Source: Acinetobacter portensis
GTDB lineage: Bacteria > Pseudomonadota > Gammaproteobacteria > Pseudomonadales > Moraxellaceae
Direction of reading: 5' to 3'
NCBI RefSeq assembly: GCF_023158935.1
Contig: NZ_CP096120.1
Location: 2,356,001 to 2,420,000, forward strand
DNA length: 64,000 nt
Shown: positions 54,743 through 64,000 of the stretch, one piece after another
Layout of the letters: the number at the start of each line of letters is the position of its first letter
Numbering within the stretch: the first letter of the stretch is position 1
Program-made: the position numbers and the translations under genes
The notes under the pieces: generated by a model
The model's input: only the letters and a program-made list of their open reading frames with translations
Told to the model about the DNA's origin: nothing
Database searches by the model: none

Positions 54743-55582
54743 TTACTTTCGTGTACTTAATACGCATTTTTGAACTTCTTGAGTCAAATTAGCCCAACCT
54801 ACAACAAAGTCCCCTTCCCCACTCATACTTTCATCAACCTTTTGAAAGGAGATATCACCTAATTTTTGATATTGATTTTTACTTGCATGACCTTCTGCAA
54901 GTAAGCACATTTTTGTCATTGGACGACTGTCATTTAAGTATTTAATTTGAGTTACAGTTGGTGCCATATGCGAATCTGTCGTTAAAGCGCCCGAAAATTT
55001 CAAATTCAATGAACGCTCTAAATATTGGTATGCGTCATGAAATGACCAATAAGGCTTTGCCGCAGAAGTAATATTTAACTTGTTTGCAGCCAACAACATA
55101 TCTTTTGCAAACTTCTGAGCATTTGCCCAATATTCAGCTTTAAATTCTGGTTTTTGCTGTGAACGTAATGCTGCAATAAAGAAACCAATACGAACAGCAT
55201 TATTGGGATCTAACCAAACATGCGTATCTAAAGTACCTTTAATTGCTTTTCCACGAGCATCACGTTGTGGCAATGTTTGCACAATTCCAGATTCTAGAAT
55301 TGAAATTGCTGAAGCATTATTTACCAATAATTTATTTAATGGTGCTTCATGCTGGGGGCCAAGCCAAACAACCAATTCAGCTTCCTGAATAGTTTTACGA
55401 TGTGCAGGCGTTAATGTTACATCATGACCTGACTGATCTTTTAATAATAAAGTTGGCTTTTCCACACCTTCTGTAATTTTTTCAGCAATTAAATAAATTG
55501 GATGTGTAGAAACCACGATCGCTTGAGACCAACTCAAACTACTCATCACAGTAAATATACAAAATGCAAAAAAACGAGACAT
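54743..55582 (-). CDS. znuA: Zinc ABC transporter, substrate-binding protein ZnuA
   Basis: This is a 279-residue periplasmic zinc-binding protein with a signal peptide (residues 1-19). Zinc-ligand positions are seen as SGHDVTLTPAHR (near residue 53), DTHVWLDP (near 120) and SFHDAY (near 182), with GPQHEAPLN nearby. The long His/Asp-rich loop found in many ZnuA proteins is missing, and only a short loop follows KDQSG. It faces zur across a shared Zur operator and is not cotranscribed with znuCB. Confidence 0.9.
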   Translation of the reverse strand: MSRFFAFCIFTVMSSLSWSQAIVVSTHPIYLIAEKITEGVEKPTLLLKDQSGHDVTLTPAHRKTIQEAELVVWLGPQHEAPLNKLLVNNASAISILESGIVQTLPQRDARGKAIKGTLDTHVWLDPNNAVRIGFFIAALRSQQKPEFKAEYWANAQKFAKDMLLAANKLNITSAAKPYWSFHDAYQYLERSLNLKFSGALTTDSHMAPTVTQIKYLNDSRPMTKMCLLAEGHASKNQYQKLGDISFQKVDESMSGEGDFVVGWANLTQEVQKCVLSTRK

Positions 55583-55605
55583 GGAAAAATCGCTTAAAAT
55601 TTTTG

Positions 55606-55628
55606 AGGATGTTATAGTATAACAAATT
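55606..55628. promoter_or_regulatory. Zur operator between znuA and zur
   Basis: The core TGTTATAGTATAACA (55610-55624) is a perfect 7-bp palindrome with one central base and matches the gammaproteobacterial Zur box. It lies 24 bases before the znuA start and about 100 bases before zur, so it should repress znuA when zinc is sufficient, and possibly zur-znuCB as well. Confidence 0.9.
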
Positions 55629-55716
55629 AATAAAAATATATATCCTGAATCGAAACTCCACTCACTTCATGTTAAAATTCAACGTATATTTTTTACTCTA
55701 AATCCATGAGGTTGCT

Positions 55717-56214
55717 ATGGGCTCATGTTCTCATGAACATCACGATGCTTTACACGGCGTACACGGTCATCACAATGTTGATCAACGCCTAGCAGATGCC
55801 GAAAGTCTTTGTGCATCGACAGGTGCACGCCTCACTCCATTGCGTAAAGAAGTTTTAGAACTCATTCTTTCTGCTTCAGGACCTGTTGGTGCGTATGACC
55901 TTTTAGCAAAATTAAAAGGCGGTTCAGAGCGACCTGCAGCCCCTCCTACCGTTTATCGGACTTTAGATTTTTTATTAGAAAAAGGGCTTATTCATCGCCT
56001 CACTTCTATTAATGCTTATATTCCTTGTTGCCATCCTCGTGAAGGACATCAAGCAGCATTTTTAATTTGTACAGAATGTAAATCTGTTACTGAAGCATCT
56101 GCCCAAGGATTACTACAACAACTTGCAACTTTATCTGCTGCAGACAACTTCACAGCCCATCACAGCATTATTGAAATTTCTGGAGTTTGTCAGCAGTGTC
56201 GCAACAAGCAATAA
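55717..56214 (+). CDS. zur: Zinc uptake regulator Zur (Fur family)
   Basis: This is a 165-residue repressor that binds DNA when loaded with zinc. After a His-rich N-terminus (CSHEHHDALHGVHGHH) comes the winged helix with TPLRKEVLELI and PPTVYRTLDFLLEKGLIHR. The structural zinc site is CTEC plus CQQC at the C-terminus, and the sensor region includes CCHPREGHQ. GAGG lies 6 bases before the ATG. The extra histidines before residue 20 are unusual and may bind zinc. Its end overlaps the start of znuC. Confidence 0.94.
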   Translation: MGSCSHEHHDALHGVHGHHNVDQRLADAESLCASTGARLTPLRKEVLELILSASGPVGAYDLLAKLKGGSERPAAPPTVYRTLDFLLEKGLIHRLTSINAYIPCCHPREGHQAAFLICTECKSVTEASAQGLLQQLATLSAADNFTAHHSIIEISGVCQQCRNKQ

Positions 56215-56978
56215 CTGGAACTCCTGTCATTGAGCTAAAGAATATTTTTGTTCATATAGATGATAAAGAAATTTTAAAAAATGTTGATTTCACTTTGCAT
56301 GATCGTGAAATTGTCACGCTTATTGGCCCAAACGGTGCAGGAAAATCAACATTAATTAAAGTTTTGCTTGGAATTGTGAAACCAAAATCAGGCAGCATTC
56401 ACACAAATGCTCATCTTAAATTTTCTTATGTGCCACAAAAGTTCAACCCGTCTCATAGTTTACCTTTACGTGTAAAAGACTTATTAAATTTAGAAGTTTG
56501 CTCACCAGAAATTAAAGCGCAAATTATTCAAGATACAGGTATTGCTAAACTAGAGAATGCAAAAGTTCAGCAACTTTCAGGTGGTGAACGTCAACGTGTT
56601 TTATTAGCACGCGCTTTGCTCAGACAACCGAATGTTTTAGTGCTTGATGAACCTATGCAAGGGTTAGATATTCAGTCTGAAGCCGAACTTTATGATTATG
56701 TTCGTAGCCTTCCTAAAAAATATGGTTGCTCAATTTTAATTGTTTCACACGATTTACAATGGGTGATGCAGGGTACACAACGCGTTGTTTGTTTAAATAA
56801 GCATATTTGTTGTAGCGGTCTGCCTGAAAACATTCAGCAAGATCCTGCATACCAAGCCATTTTCGGCACAAATCGCGTTTTCTATCAACATCATCACAAT
56901 CATTGTGCTCATGGTGATACAGCAACAACTTGCGAACATGATTCACGCCCACACATTCACCCAGAACCGGAAGCTTAA
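56196..56978 (+). CDS. znuC: Zinc ABC transporter, ATP-binding protein ZnuC
   Basis: This ATPase drives zinc import. Walker A is GPNGAGKST near residue 45, the ABC signature is LSGGERQRVLLARAL near 130, and Walker B is VLVLDEP near 150. The C-terminal tail is His-rich (YQHHHNHCAHG and onward to HIHPEPEA), a known ZnuC feature. The gene overlaps zur by 19 bases. GTG 56196 is preferred because GGAG lies 10 bases before it; TTG 56187 is the alternative. Confidence 0.92.
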   Translation: MSQQAITGTPVIELKNIFVHIDDKEILKNVDFTLHDREIVTLIGPNGAGKSTLIKVLLGIVKPKSGSIHTNAHLKFSYVPQKFNPSHSLPLRVKDLLNLEVCSPEIKAQIIQDTGIAKLENAKVQQLSGGERQRVLLARALLRQPNVLVLDEPMQGLDIQSEAELYDYVRSLPKKYGCSILIVSHDLQWVMQGTQRVVCLNKHICCSGLPENIQQDPAYQAIFGTNRVFYQHHHNHCAHGDTATTCEHDSRPHIHPEPEA

Positions 56979-56981
56979 GCC

Positions 56982-57782
56982 ATGATGGAATGGTTACAAC
57001 TACTATTACCTGCATGGACAATGGGAACATTACTTGTGTTTCTAACTGCACCACTAGGATGTTTGATGTTGTGGCGTCGTATGTCATTTTTTGCTGACAC
57101 GATGGCGCATGGAACACTACTTGGCGTTGCTGTCGCAGGTATTTTAAGTTTGCCTTTATGGGTTGGTGTAACTTTTTTAGCATTATTATTAGTTGCTGTT
57201 TTATGGGTTCTACACGATCCTAGACTTCCAAATGATGCACTTCTTGCACTTTGTTCAGCAACACTCTTATGCTCTGGTTTACTGCTCATTCAGTATTTAC
57301 CTACGCTACGTCCCGAACTTTTAAGCTATTTATTTGGCGATCTTTTACAAATTTCTTGGGCAGATTTACCTGTATTTGCAACTGTTATTGCAATTGCGCT
57401 TGCTATTCTTTACAAGTACTGGACAGCACAAATTCAAATTGCGATTGATCCAGACATTGCAATAAGTGAAGGTGTGAATGCAAATTGGCAACGCCTAATT
57501 TTCATGTTATTACTTGCATTATTTACAGTATTGGCTTTACGTGCTGTTGGTTCTTTACTTATGGGTGCTTTGTTAGTTATTCCTGCTTTAACCGCTCGCC
57601 TACTTGCACATTCACCCAAACAAATGGTTATTTGGGCATTTGTAATCGCACAAATTGGCGTAAGTGTTGGCTTATGGTCAAGTGCAGGTCTAGACATCTC
57701 TACAGGACTAAGCATTGTTTTAACGATGTCTATTCTGTTTGCCACAATATTTTTCATTCAAAAAGTTAAAAAAATCGTTTAA
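56982..57782 (+). CDS. znuB: Zinc ABC transporter, permease ZnuB
   Basis: This is a 266-residue membrane component with about eight helices. Family signatures MSFFADTMAHGTLLGVA (near residue 34) and RAVGSLLMGALLVIPALTA (near 187) are intact. It starts 3 bases after znuC and ends the zur-znuC-znuB operon. Confidence 0.93.
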   Translation: MMEWLQLLLPAWTMGTLLVFLTAPLGCLMLWRRMSFFADTMAHGTLLGVAVAGILSLPLWVGVTFLALLLVAVLWVLHDPRLPNDALLALCSATLLCSGLLLIQYLPTLRPELLSYLFGDLLQISWADLPVFATVIAIALAILYKYWTAQIQIAIDPDIAISEGVNANWQRLIFMLLLALFTVLALRAVGSLLMGALLVIPALTARLLAHSPKQMVIWAFVIAQIGVSVGLWSSAGLDISTGLSIVLTMSILFATIFFIQKVKKIV

Positions 57783-57805
57783 TTCATACATAAATGAATA
57801 AATAG

Positions 57806-57837
57806 AAAGCCATCTTTAAAGATGGCTGTTTTTATTT
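57806..57837 (+). terminator. Terminator of the zur-znuCB operon
   Basis: AGCCATCTTTAAAGATGGCT is a perfect stem with a following T run. Confidence 0.9.
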
Positions 57838-57862
57838 TGAGCTTTGATTTTTGAAAAAGTGT

Positions 57863-57908
57863 AAATAAAAAGAGACTCCTTAGCTTGGGGGAGCTAAAGA
57901 GTCTTAAA
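57863..57908 (-). terminator. Terminator of the LysE-type gene
   Basis: On the minus strand, AGACTCTTTAGCT pairs imperfectly with AGCTAAGGAGTCT around a CCCCCA loop and is followed by T5. It lies 134 bases past the gene. Confidence 0.75.
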
Positions 57909-58041
57909 ATGCAAAACTTGTGGAGTTTTTTCTTATTTTGTTTTTATATTGTGAAATATATCACATTTTTAAAAAGAGTCAAACACTTTCTGTTCTTTTT
58001 TTAATCAAATTTTCATTTCTTCAAAATTTATTCAAATCACT

Positions 58042-58662
58042 CTACTGATGCACAAAACTAAGTAAACTTGCAGCACATGCAAAGAGCACAGCAAATGTAC
58101 GATTCATCATTTTTTGCTGTTTCGCAGATTTCAACATTCTTAATACTTTCGCAGCTAAGCCTGTATAACCCGCCATTACAATCAAATCTATACTAATCAT
58201 TGTTATTGCCATAATTGTATATTGAGGCCACTGAGGCTTTGCCAAATCTAAAAATTGAGGCAACACAGCTAGTAAAAACACAATCGCTTTCGGATTACTC
58301 ATATTGACTAAAAAACCATAGAGCACAAGCTGAGTCCGAGATTTATTTGGCAAATCATTTTTAATATCTATAGATTGCGCAGGTGCATTCCACTGCAAAT
58401 AAGCCAAATATAATAAATAAGCCACACCAAACCATTTCACAACTAAAAATGCCCAAGGACTTGTGGTAAATAAAACCCCAACCCCTGCTGCAACAATTGC
58501 AATTTGTACTACCAATGCCAATTGCAACCCTAGAACATTCCAGTATCCGTGTCGAAAACCATAGTTGAGCCCACTCGACATAGATGCAATAGCACCCGCT
58601 CCTGGAGAAATACTAATCACCCAACATGCAAGCATGAAGGCAATCCACATTTGATAGGACAT
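58042..58662 (-). CDS. LysE/RhtB family exporter
   Basis: This 206-residue inner-membrane exporter has about six helices. The family start ISISPGAGAIASMSSGLNYGFRHG and the segment LVNMSNPKAIVFLLAVLPQF place it in the RhtB branch, whose members export homoserine, threonine or related amino acids. The specific substrate cannot be told. It is monocistronic. Confidence 0.87.
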   Translation of the reverse strand: MSYQMWIAFMLACWVISISPGAGAIASMSSGLNYGFRHGYWNVLGLQLALVVQIAIVAAGVGVLFTTSPWAFLVVKWFGVAYLLYLAYLQWNAPAQSIDIKNDLPNKSRTQLVLYGFLVNMSNPKAIVFLLAVLPQFLDLAKPQWPQYTIMAITMISIDLIVMAGYTGLAAKVLRMLKSAKQQKMMNRTFAVLFACAASLLSFVHQ

Positions 58663-58823
58663 GATTGAACCGCATAAAATAAAATCGACGTATTATAAAA
58701 CTATTCCACTTTTCATAGCTTTAAAATTCAATAGTGAATTATTTGTTTTATACTATTCACAGCTTTTACCATCAGGCACAATAAGCAAAGTCTGCAAAAA
58801 AGATAAATTTTCAGGAGCCATGA

Positions 58824-59744
58824 ATGACCGCCCAATCTGTAATTTTGCCATTACCATCAGATCATGCTCGATTTATTGTTTTACGTTTAAAAGATTTAAG
58901 CATTGAAGAACTTAAAGAAAAATTTGAAGATTTAATATCAACACGTGATCGCCTTATTAGCCAACATCCACAAGCAGATATTAAGACCGCAATTGCATTT
59001 GGACCTGAACTTTGGGACAAACTTTATTCAAAACGCCCTGAAGGTTTCAATCAACTTGCACCCATTCACGGTTCATTTGAAATGCCAGTTGTTCCTGCCG
59101 ATGTGATTATTCATATTGCAGCTCAACGCGCAGATTTATGTTTTGCACTTAGTCAATCATTCTTTGATGGCATTCAAGACAAAGTTGAAGTTTTAGATGA
59201 GCGCGTTTGCTTCCGCCAATTTGATGGTCGAGATTTAACAGGTTTTATTGATGGCACCGAAAACCCCCAATTTCCAGATGATCGCGCTGAAACAGCCCTT
59301 TTACCTGAAGATGCAGATGAATTTGCGGATGGATCTTTCATTTTTGCACAGCGCTACGCACACAATTTGGAAAAATGGAAAAAACTAAAAGTTGATGTGC
59401 AAGAGCAAGTGATCGGTCGTACTAAATTAGAAAGTATTGAACTAGATGATGATGTTCAACCGAATAACTCTCACGTTTCTCGTACCGTTGTAGAAGATGA
59501 TGAAGGTGAAGAAATGGCTATTCTTCGTCACTCACTTCCTTATGGTGATGGTAAAGGTGACCAAGGTCTATTTTTTATTGCATATACCAACAATTTATCA
59601 ATTATAGATTCAATGCTTTTACGCATGTTTGGTACAAGTGGCGATGGTATTCATGATCGTCTACTTCACTTTGTAACACCAAAAGATGGTGCATATTACT
59701 TTGCGCCAAGCGAAGCATTACTCGAAACAATTTTAGAAAGTTGA
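58824..59744 (+). CDS. Dye-decolorizing peroxidase (DyP type)
   Basis: This is a 306-residue haem peroxidase. The DyP signature is present as GFIDGTENPQFP (near residue 148), whose Asp is the distal catalytic acid. The distal arginine region RHSLPYGDG (near 235) and the proximal histidine in the preceding strand (NSHVSRTVVED) are conserved. It has no signal peptide, so it is cytoplasmic or could be encapsulin cargo; no encapsulin gene is adjacent. AGGAG lies 4 bases before the ATG. Confidence 0.9.
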   Translation: MTAQSVILPLPSDHARFIVLRLKDLSIEELKEKFEDLISTRDRLISQHPQADIKTAIAFGPELWDKLYSKRPEGFNQLAPIHGSFEMPVVPADVIIHIAAQRADLCFALSQSFFDGIQDKVEVLDERVCFRQFDGRDLTGFIDGTENPQFPDDRAETALLPEDADEFADGSFIFAQRYAHNLEKWKKLKVDVQEQVIGRTKLESIELDDDVQPNNSHVSRTVVEDDEGEEMAILRHSLPYGDGKGDQGLFFIAYTNNLSIIDSMLLRMFGTSGDGIHDRLLHFVTPKDGAYYFAPSEALLETILES

Positions 59745-59746
59745 TT

Positions 59747-59787
59747 TTCTAAATAAAAGGGAGTAATTGCTCCCTTTTATTTAGAAT
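59747..59787. terminator. Bidirectional terminator between the DyP gene and maeA
   Basis: The 17-bp perfect stem TTCTAAATAAAAGGGAG, with a TAATTG loop and mirrored T-rich arm, lies between converging genes. Confidence 0.9.
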
Positions 59788-59792
59788 GCTAA

Positions 59793-61493
59793 TTAATAAG
59801 TAACGCGTTTATAATCTCGATACTCTGGTTTCCAGAAATTATTTTCAATTTCTTTATTTAATAAATCATCACTTATAATAGGAGCGACACCTGTTTCCAT
59901 TGCTGCTTTTGCAACTTTAAATGCAATGATTTTTGAAACTTTTTGAATCTCATTTAAATCAGGTAATAAATCTGCATCAATATTTTGCAATTTTGGAGAA
60001 CAGTCTGCCAAAGCATTACTTGATGCCATTAGCATGCTTTCAGTTACACGCGTTGCACCAACAGCTAATACACCCAAACCTATACCTGGGAAAATATAAG
60101 AGTTATTGCATTGAGAAATATTAAATGTTTTACCCTCATATTCTACAGGTTCAAATGGGCTACCCGTTGCAATAAGCGCTCGACCTTCCGTCCATTTAAT
60201 AATATCTGCTGGCACAGCTTCAACTCGCGAAGTTGGGTTAGATAAAGGCAAAATAATTGGACGTTCGCAATGCTGAGCAAGCGTTCTAATAACTTCTTCT
60301 GTAAATAAACCCGGCTGACCAGATACACCAATTAATACAGATGGCTTGGCATTTTTAACAACATCTAATAATGTGATGATGTCACCTTCAGATGCCCACG
60401 CAGAAACATCGTCATGGTTTTGTGCCAATTTGCTTTGAAAGTCGAGTAAATCTGGTTGCTTATGTGTGACTAAACCAAAGCGATCAACCATTAATACACG
60501 TTTACGTGCTTGCTCATCCGTTAAACCCTCTGCAACCATTTGCGAAACAATTTGTTCCGCAATACCACAACCCGCTGAGCCAGCACCCAAGAAAGTAACA
60601 ACCTGATCTTTTAATTGCTTACCTGCTGCACGTGAAGCAGCTATTAAACTACCTACTGAAACTGCTGCCGTACCTTGAATATCATCATTAAAGCAACACA
60701 CTTTATCTCTGTATTTGTTCAATAAAGGCATTGCATTTACTTGTGCAAAATCTTCAAACTGAATTAACACTTTTGGCCAACGACGTTGAATCGCAGCGAT
60801 AATTTTATCAACAAAGTTATAGTATTCTTCACCTCGAATACGCGGGTGCTTTAACCCCATATAAATAGGATCGCTTAACAATTCTTCGTTATTTGTACCT
60901 ACATCAATGGTGATTGGTAATGTGTATGCAGGGCTAATACCGCCACATGCTGTATATAGCGATAATTTACCAATTGGAATACCCATACCACCAATACCTT
61001 GGTCACCTAGACCAAGAATACGTTCACCATCCGTAATTACGATAACTTTCACATTTTTTTTATTCACATTATGTAAAATTTCATCAATTTGATCACGGTC
61101 TGAATATGAGATAAACACACCACGATGACGGCGATAAATATCAGAAAAACGCTGACATGCTTCACCTACAGTTGGTGTATAAATAATTGGTAACATTTCA
61201 CTTAAGCGATTTTCAACTAAGTGATAGAACAGTGTTTCGTTGGTATCTTGAATATTACGTAAATAGATATGTTTATTAATGGCTTCATCAAAAGCACTAT
61301 ATTGCTGATATGAACGCTGACTTTGCTCTTCGATTGTTTCAACTACACGCGGAATTAATCCATTTAAATTAAAAGTTGTACGCTCTTCGTCGCTAAATGC
61401 TGACCCTTTGTTTAAAAGAGGCAATTCTAAAAGGGTGTTACCTGCGTAAGGAATATATAAAGGTTTTTTAACTTTGCTTAAGTCTGATGTCAT
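59793..61493 (-). CDS. maeA: NAD-dependent malic enzyme (MaeA/SfcA type)
   Basis: The enzyme decarboxylates malate to pyruvate with reduction of NAD. The protein is 566 residues, close to E. coli MaeA (565). Conserved parts are [19 protein letters not shown] at the N-terminus, [13 protein letters not shown] (near 160), [12 protein letters not shown] with metal-binding acids (near 265), and the nucleotide fold [14 protein letters not shown] (near 305). Earlier starts (ATG 61505, GTG 61517) are possible; the ATG at 61491-61493 matches family length. No strong ribosome binding site distinguishes them. Confidence 0.93.
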   Translation of the reverse strand: MTSDLSKVKKPLYIPYAGNTLLELPLLNKGSAFSDEERTTFNLNGLIPRVVETIEEQSQRSYQQYSAFDEAINKHIYLRNIQDTNETLFYHLVENRLSEMLPIIYTPTVGEACQRFSDIYRRHRGVFISYSDRDQIDEILHNVNKKNVKVIVITDGERILGLGDQGIGGMGIPIGKLSLYTACGGISPAYTLPITIDVGTNNEELLSDPIYMGLKHPRIRGEEYYNFVDKIIAAIQRRWPKVLIQFEDFAQVNAMPLLNKYRDKVCCFNDDIQGTAAVSVGSLIAASRAAGKQLKDQVVTFLGAGSAGCGIAEQIVSQMVAEGLTDEQARKRVLMVDRFGLVTHKQPDLLDFQSKLAQNHDDVSAWASEGDIITLLDVVKNAKPSVLIGVSGQPGLFTEEVIRTLAQHCERPIILPLSNPTSRVEAVPADIIKWTEGRALIATGSPFEPVEYEGKTFNISQCNNSYIFPGIGLGVLAVGATRVTESMLMASSNALADCSPKLQNIDADLLPDLNEIQKVSKIIAFKVAKAAMETGVAPIISDDLLNKEIENNFWKPEYRDYKRVTY

Positions 61494-61517
61494 TTCCGAT
61501 CTCATTGTGCGGGTCAC

Positions 61518-61842
61518 CGGATGAAATAAAATGGGAAAATTTATTCCATCTCTATTTTCTTGCTATAGCTTAGCGTCATTTCATCAAAAAATGTCATTTA
61601 GTTAATTGATAGTAATTTTAAGATGATTTAGCCAATAAATAAAAATGGCATTTTTTATAATTTTTATCTAAAAAATTGCTTATTTTGATGAATAAAGGGT
61701 AATTTTATTATTATTTTTATAAAAAACTTAAATTTTGTGAATTAGTACGATTTCTTATAAATCTGAAAATGATTCCATTTTACGAAATTTGTCATTTCTT
61801 AAAGAAATACCAAGTAGCATATTTGACTTTTATTTAAGCAAA
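61518..61842. other. AT-rich intergenic DNA between maeA and the DUF2798 gene
   Basis: This stretch of about 320 bases has no coding frame. It presumably carries the maeA promoter. I see no further element. Confidence 0.5.
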
Positions 61843-62172
61843 TTACTTTGGAGGCATAATCTGTCTCATATCAACAAAAATACTTGCCAAACATCTCACC
61901 CAAGGCAATAAGACCAATACCACAGGAAATGCGACAACCCAAGACAACATCCAATTTTCAAACCAAAATGCAAGAAAGCCGTCGTACCAACCCACATTTC
62001 GTAGCATATTAATAAAGGAAATAATTCCACTCATTAAGCATGATAGAAAAAACGGGATAACAACAGCTGCCCATTTCACTGAAAGCTTTGGAACATTGCC
62101 AAATATCATTGGAAGTTTTCTAGACACTTCAATTCCATTTTTATTTATTAAATTTGGCTTAGAATATGCCAC
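61843..62172 (-). CDS. DUF2798 family small membrane protein
   Basis: This protein of about 109 residues has two membrane helices (WAAVVIPFFLSCLMSGIISFI and WMLSWVVAFPVVLVLLPWV), a layout typical of DUF2798, whose function is unknown. The frame starts at GTG 62172; the ATG at 62107-62109 would give a shorter product that begins nearer to the conserved core. Neither has a good ribosome binding site. Confidence 0.7.
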   Translation of the reverse strand: MAYSKPNLINKNGIEVSRKLPMIFGNVPKLSVKWAAVVIPFFLSCLMSGIISFINMLRNVGWYDGFLAFWFENWMLSWVVAFPVVLVLLPWVRCLASIFVDMRQIMPPK

Positions 62173-62324
62173 AAACCAATTACTTATTCTTATTTATTCA
62201 CTAAAAATTCATTAAATATTAAAAAAATCATCGAACAATATTCATTCAGTACAATTGCGTTTACCTAAAGACCTCGAAATTTGCTATATTTAGCGTTTTT
62301 CTGCGACATCTTTTTCGACTGATT

Positions 62325-64000
62325 ATGAATACGGCAATACAAGCAGCGCTCGATCATGCAGTGCAATCCCTTCAAGCTGAAGGTGTACTCCCATCTGACT
62401 GGAACAATACAAGCATTTTGACTCGCACTAAAGACCGAAGTCATGGCGATTTCGCATCTAATATTGCGATGATTGGTTCTAAAGCTGCTGGTATGAAACC
62501 ACGTGATTTAGCCGAAAAAATTCTTGCGAATCTTCCTGAAGTTGCAGACATTAGCAAAGCAGAAATTGCAGGTCCTGGTTTTATCAATTTCTTCTTAAAT
62601 GCAGACCAGCGCTTTGTTGTTTTAGATCAAATTCAAGCACAAAAAAATCTATTTGGTCGTACTCAAGCAAATGCTGAAAAACGCATTCAAGTTGAATTTG
62701 TTTCTGCAAATCCGACATCAAGCCTACACGTAGGTCATGGTCGTGGTGCTGCATACGGTATGACTGTTGCAAACTTGCTTGAAGCCACTGGCGCTAAAGT
62801 TGACCGCGAATACTATGTAAATGATGCTGGCCGTCAAATGGACATCCTTGCAACATCTACATACCTTCGTTATTTAGAGCTTACAGGTCAAGAACTTGCA
62901 TTCCCTAAAAATGCATACCAAGGCGACTATGTTAAAGAAATCGCACAAAGCATTATTGATAAAGATGGTGATGCACACGTACGCCCTGTTGCAGACGTAT
63001 ATAAAGATGTTCCTGAAGATGTTCAATTTGCTGCTGAGCTAGATGCTGATGGCAACAAAGTTGTACTTTCAGGTGACAAAGAAAAGCACATTGATGGTTT
63101 AATTTTTAACGCTCAAACACTCATTGGTGAAGGCTACCGCGTTTTCCATCAAGCAGCTTTAACTGCCATTTTAGATGACATTAAAGATGACCTTGGTGAA
63201 TTTGGCGTAACATTCAATAACTGGTTCAGTGAAGCAACTTTAACTGAAAAAATTGAAGAAGCACTTCAAACTTTAGACCAACGTGGCTTCTTATACGAAA
63301 AAGATGGCAACATTTGGTTTAAATCGACTGAATTTGGCGATGAAAAAGACCGTGTTGTAAAACGTCGTAATGGTCAAACAACTTACTTCGCATCTGACAT
63401 TGCATATCACTTGAACAAACTTCAACGTGGCTACACAGATATTATTGATATTTGGGGTTCAGATCACCACGGTTATATCGCACGTGTAAAAGCAGCAATT
63501 GATGCTTTAGGTTATGACTCTAAAAAGTTAACTGTTCTTTTAGTTCAGTTCGTAAGCTTGTGGCGTGGCGGTGAGATGGTTCAAATGTCATCTCGTTCTG
63601 GTCAATACGTAACTTTGCGCGACCTTCGTAAAGAAGTGGGTATTGATGCTGCACGTTTCTACTATGTAATGCGTAAGTCTGAACAACACATTGATTTTGA
63701 CTTAGATCTTGCAGTTTCGCAAAGCAAAGATAATGCTGTGTATTACATTCAATATGCACATGCACGTATCTGCCGTATGTTAGAAAAAGCTGCTTCAACA
63801 GGCATTACTTTCTCTACTGAAAATGCGCGTCAATTCGCTGCAAAACTTGAGCTTGATGCAGAAACTGAAGTACTTGCTAAACTTGCTGCATACCCAGAAA
63901 TTTTAACTCGTGCTGCGAACAGCTATGAACCTCATCAAGTTGGTAACTACTTAAAAGAACTTGCTGCATTGTTCCACGGTTGGTACAACGAAAATAAAGT
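62325..64000 (+). CDS. argS: Arginyl-tRNA synthetase ArgS (3' end beyond window)
   Basis: The frame is open from the ATG at 62325 to the window edge, covering about 558 codons. The class I signature is present as SANPTSSLHVGHGRG (near residue 125), followed by GDFASNIAM in the N-terminal tRNA-binding domain. The family segment WGSDHHGYIARVKAA (near 380) and the KMSKS-equivalent MSSRSGQYVTL (near 420) mark the catalytic core, and the anticodon-binding helices begin near YIQYAHARI. The enzyme charges tRNA-Arg. Confidence 0.96.
   Translation, partial: MNTAIQAALDHAVQSLQAEGVLPSDWNNTSILTRTKDRSHGDFASNIAMIGSKAAGMKPRDLAEKILANLPEVADISKAEIAGPGFINFFLNADQRFVVLDQIQAQKNLFGRTQANAEKRIQVEFVSANPTSSLHVGHGRGAAYGMTVANLLEATGAKVDREYYVNDAGRQMDILATSTYLRYLELTGQELAFPKNAYQGDYVKEIAQSIIDKDGDAHVRPVADVYKDVPEDVQFAAELDADGNKVVLSGDKEKHIDGLIFNAQTLIGEGYRVFHQAALTAILDDIKDDLGEFGVTFNNWFSEATLTEKIEEALQTLDQRGFLYEKDGNIWFKSTEFGDEKDRVVKRRNGQTTYFASDIAYHLNKLQRGYTDIIDIWGSDHHGYIARVKAAIDALGYDSKKLTVLLVQFVSLWRGGEMVQMSSRSGQYVTLRDLRKEVGIDAARFYYVMRKSEQHIDFDLDLAVSQSKDNAVYYIQYAHARICRMLEKAASTGITFSTENARQFAAKLELDAETEVLAKLAAYPEILTRAANSYEPHQVGNYLKELAALFHGWYNENK

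Overview
The window reads as a 64 kb piece of an Acinetobacter chromosome (Gammaproteobacteria, Moraxellaceae). I base this on the AT-rich composition, dense genes with short spacers, and protein sequences typical of that genus: an OprD-type porin, a TorF-type porin, a NiaP-like carrier, and the atp operon close to a divergent znuA / zur-znuC-znuB locus. I cannot name the species without a 16S comparison. Most of the window is ordinary core genome. No prophage, CRISPR array, plasmid origin or resistance island was seen.

Layout. 1-2.8 kb: riboflavin biosynthesis (ribD, cut by the window edge) with nrdR, then a nitrogen-sensing pair amt-glnK behind a sigma-54-like promoter. 2.9-4.8 kb: ubiK and the competence helicase comM. 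4.8-8.1 kb: two outer-membrane channels (TorF-like, OprD-like) and inorganic pyrophosphatase. 8.2-19.6 kb: mostly minus-strand housekeeping and transport genes (MAPEG protein, fadD, parC, niaP-like carrier, TRIC-like channel, YchJ-like protein, TerC-CBS-CorC protein, LOG hydrolase, PiT-like permease). 19.8-27.4 kb: DHA2 drug efflux, GH25 lysozyme, dinB, RidA, DUF2726 protein and the YgiQ radical-SAM protein. 27.6-30.1 kb: an IS903-group IS5-family insertion sequence abutting a three-gene module of a winged-helix-like protein, a small Ras-like GTPase and a roadblock/LC7 protein. 30.15-35.8 kb: a complete rRNA operon on the minus strand (16S, tRNA-Ile, tRNA-Ala, 23S, 5S) with a strong promoter and processing stems. 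36.3-38.9 kb: a copper uptake pair (TonB receptor and a His-rich DUF2946 protein). 38.9-42.5 kb: def, then lysM-dprA-tsaC on the opposite strand. 42.5-47.3 kb: accessory genes, including a candidate small RNA, an EamA exporter with divergent AraC regulator, glutathione peroxidase, a lipoprotein, a P-loop kinase and a frameshifted membrane-protein gene. 47.3-54.7 kb: the full F1Fo ATP synthase operon atpIBEFHAGDC. 54.7-57.8 kb: high-affinity zinc uptake with a clear Zur operator. 57.9-64 kb: LysE exporter, DyP peroxidase, malic enzyme, a DUF2798 protein and argS (cut by the window edge).

How the genes work together. Several units are self-contained circuits: ammonium uptake gated by PII; zinc uptake under Zur with one palindromic operator between znuA and zur; copper uptake through the outer membrane; proton-driven ATP synthesis. 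ComM and DprA both act on incoming single-stranded DNA during natural transformation, a trait of this genus.

The least understood part is the GTPase/roadblock module at 28.6-30.1 kb. Its first gene appears to have lost its 5' end to an IS element that has no target-site duplication. Other points worth checking are a structured, terminator-bearing intergenic region near 42.6 kb, a frameshift at an A7 run near 47.04 kb, and an unexplained GC-richer relic after dinB.
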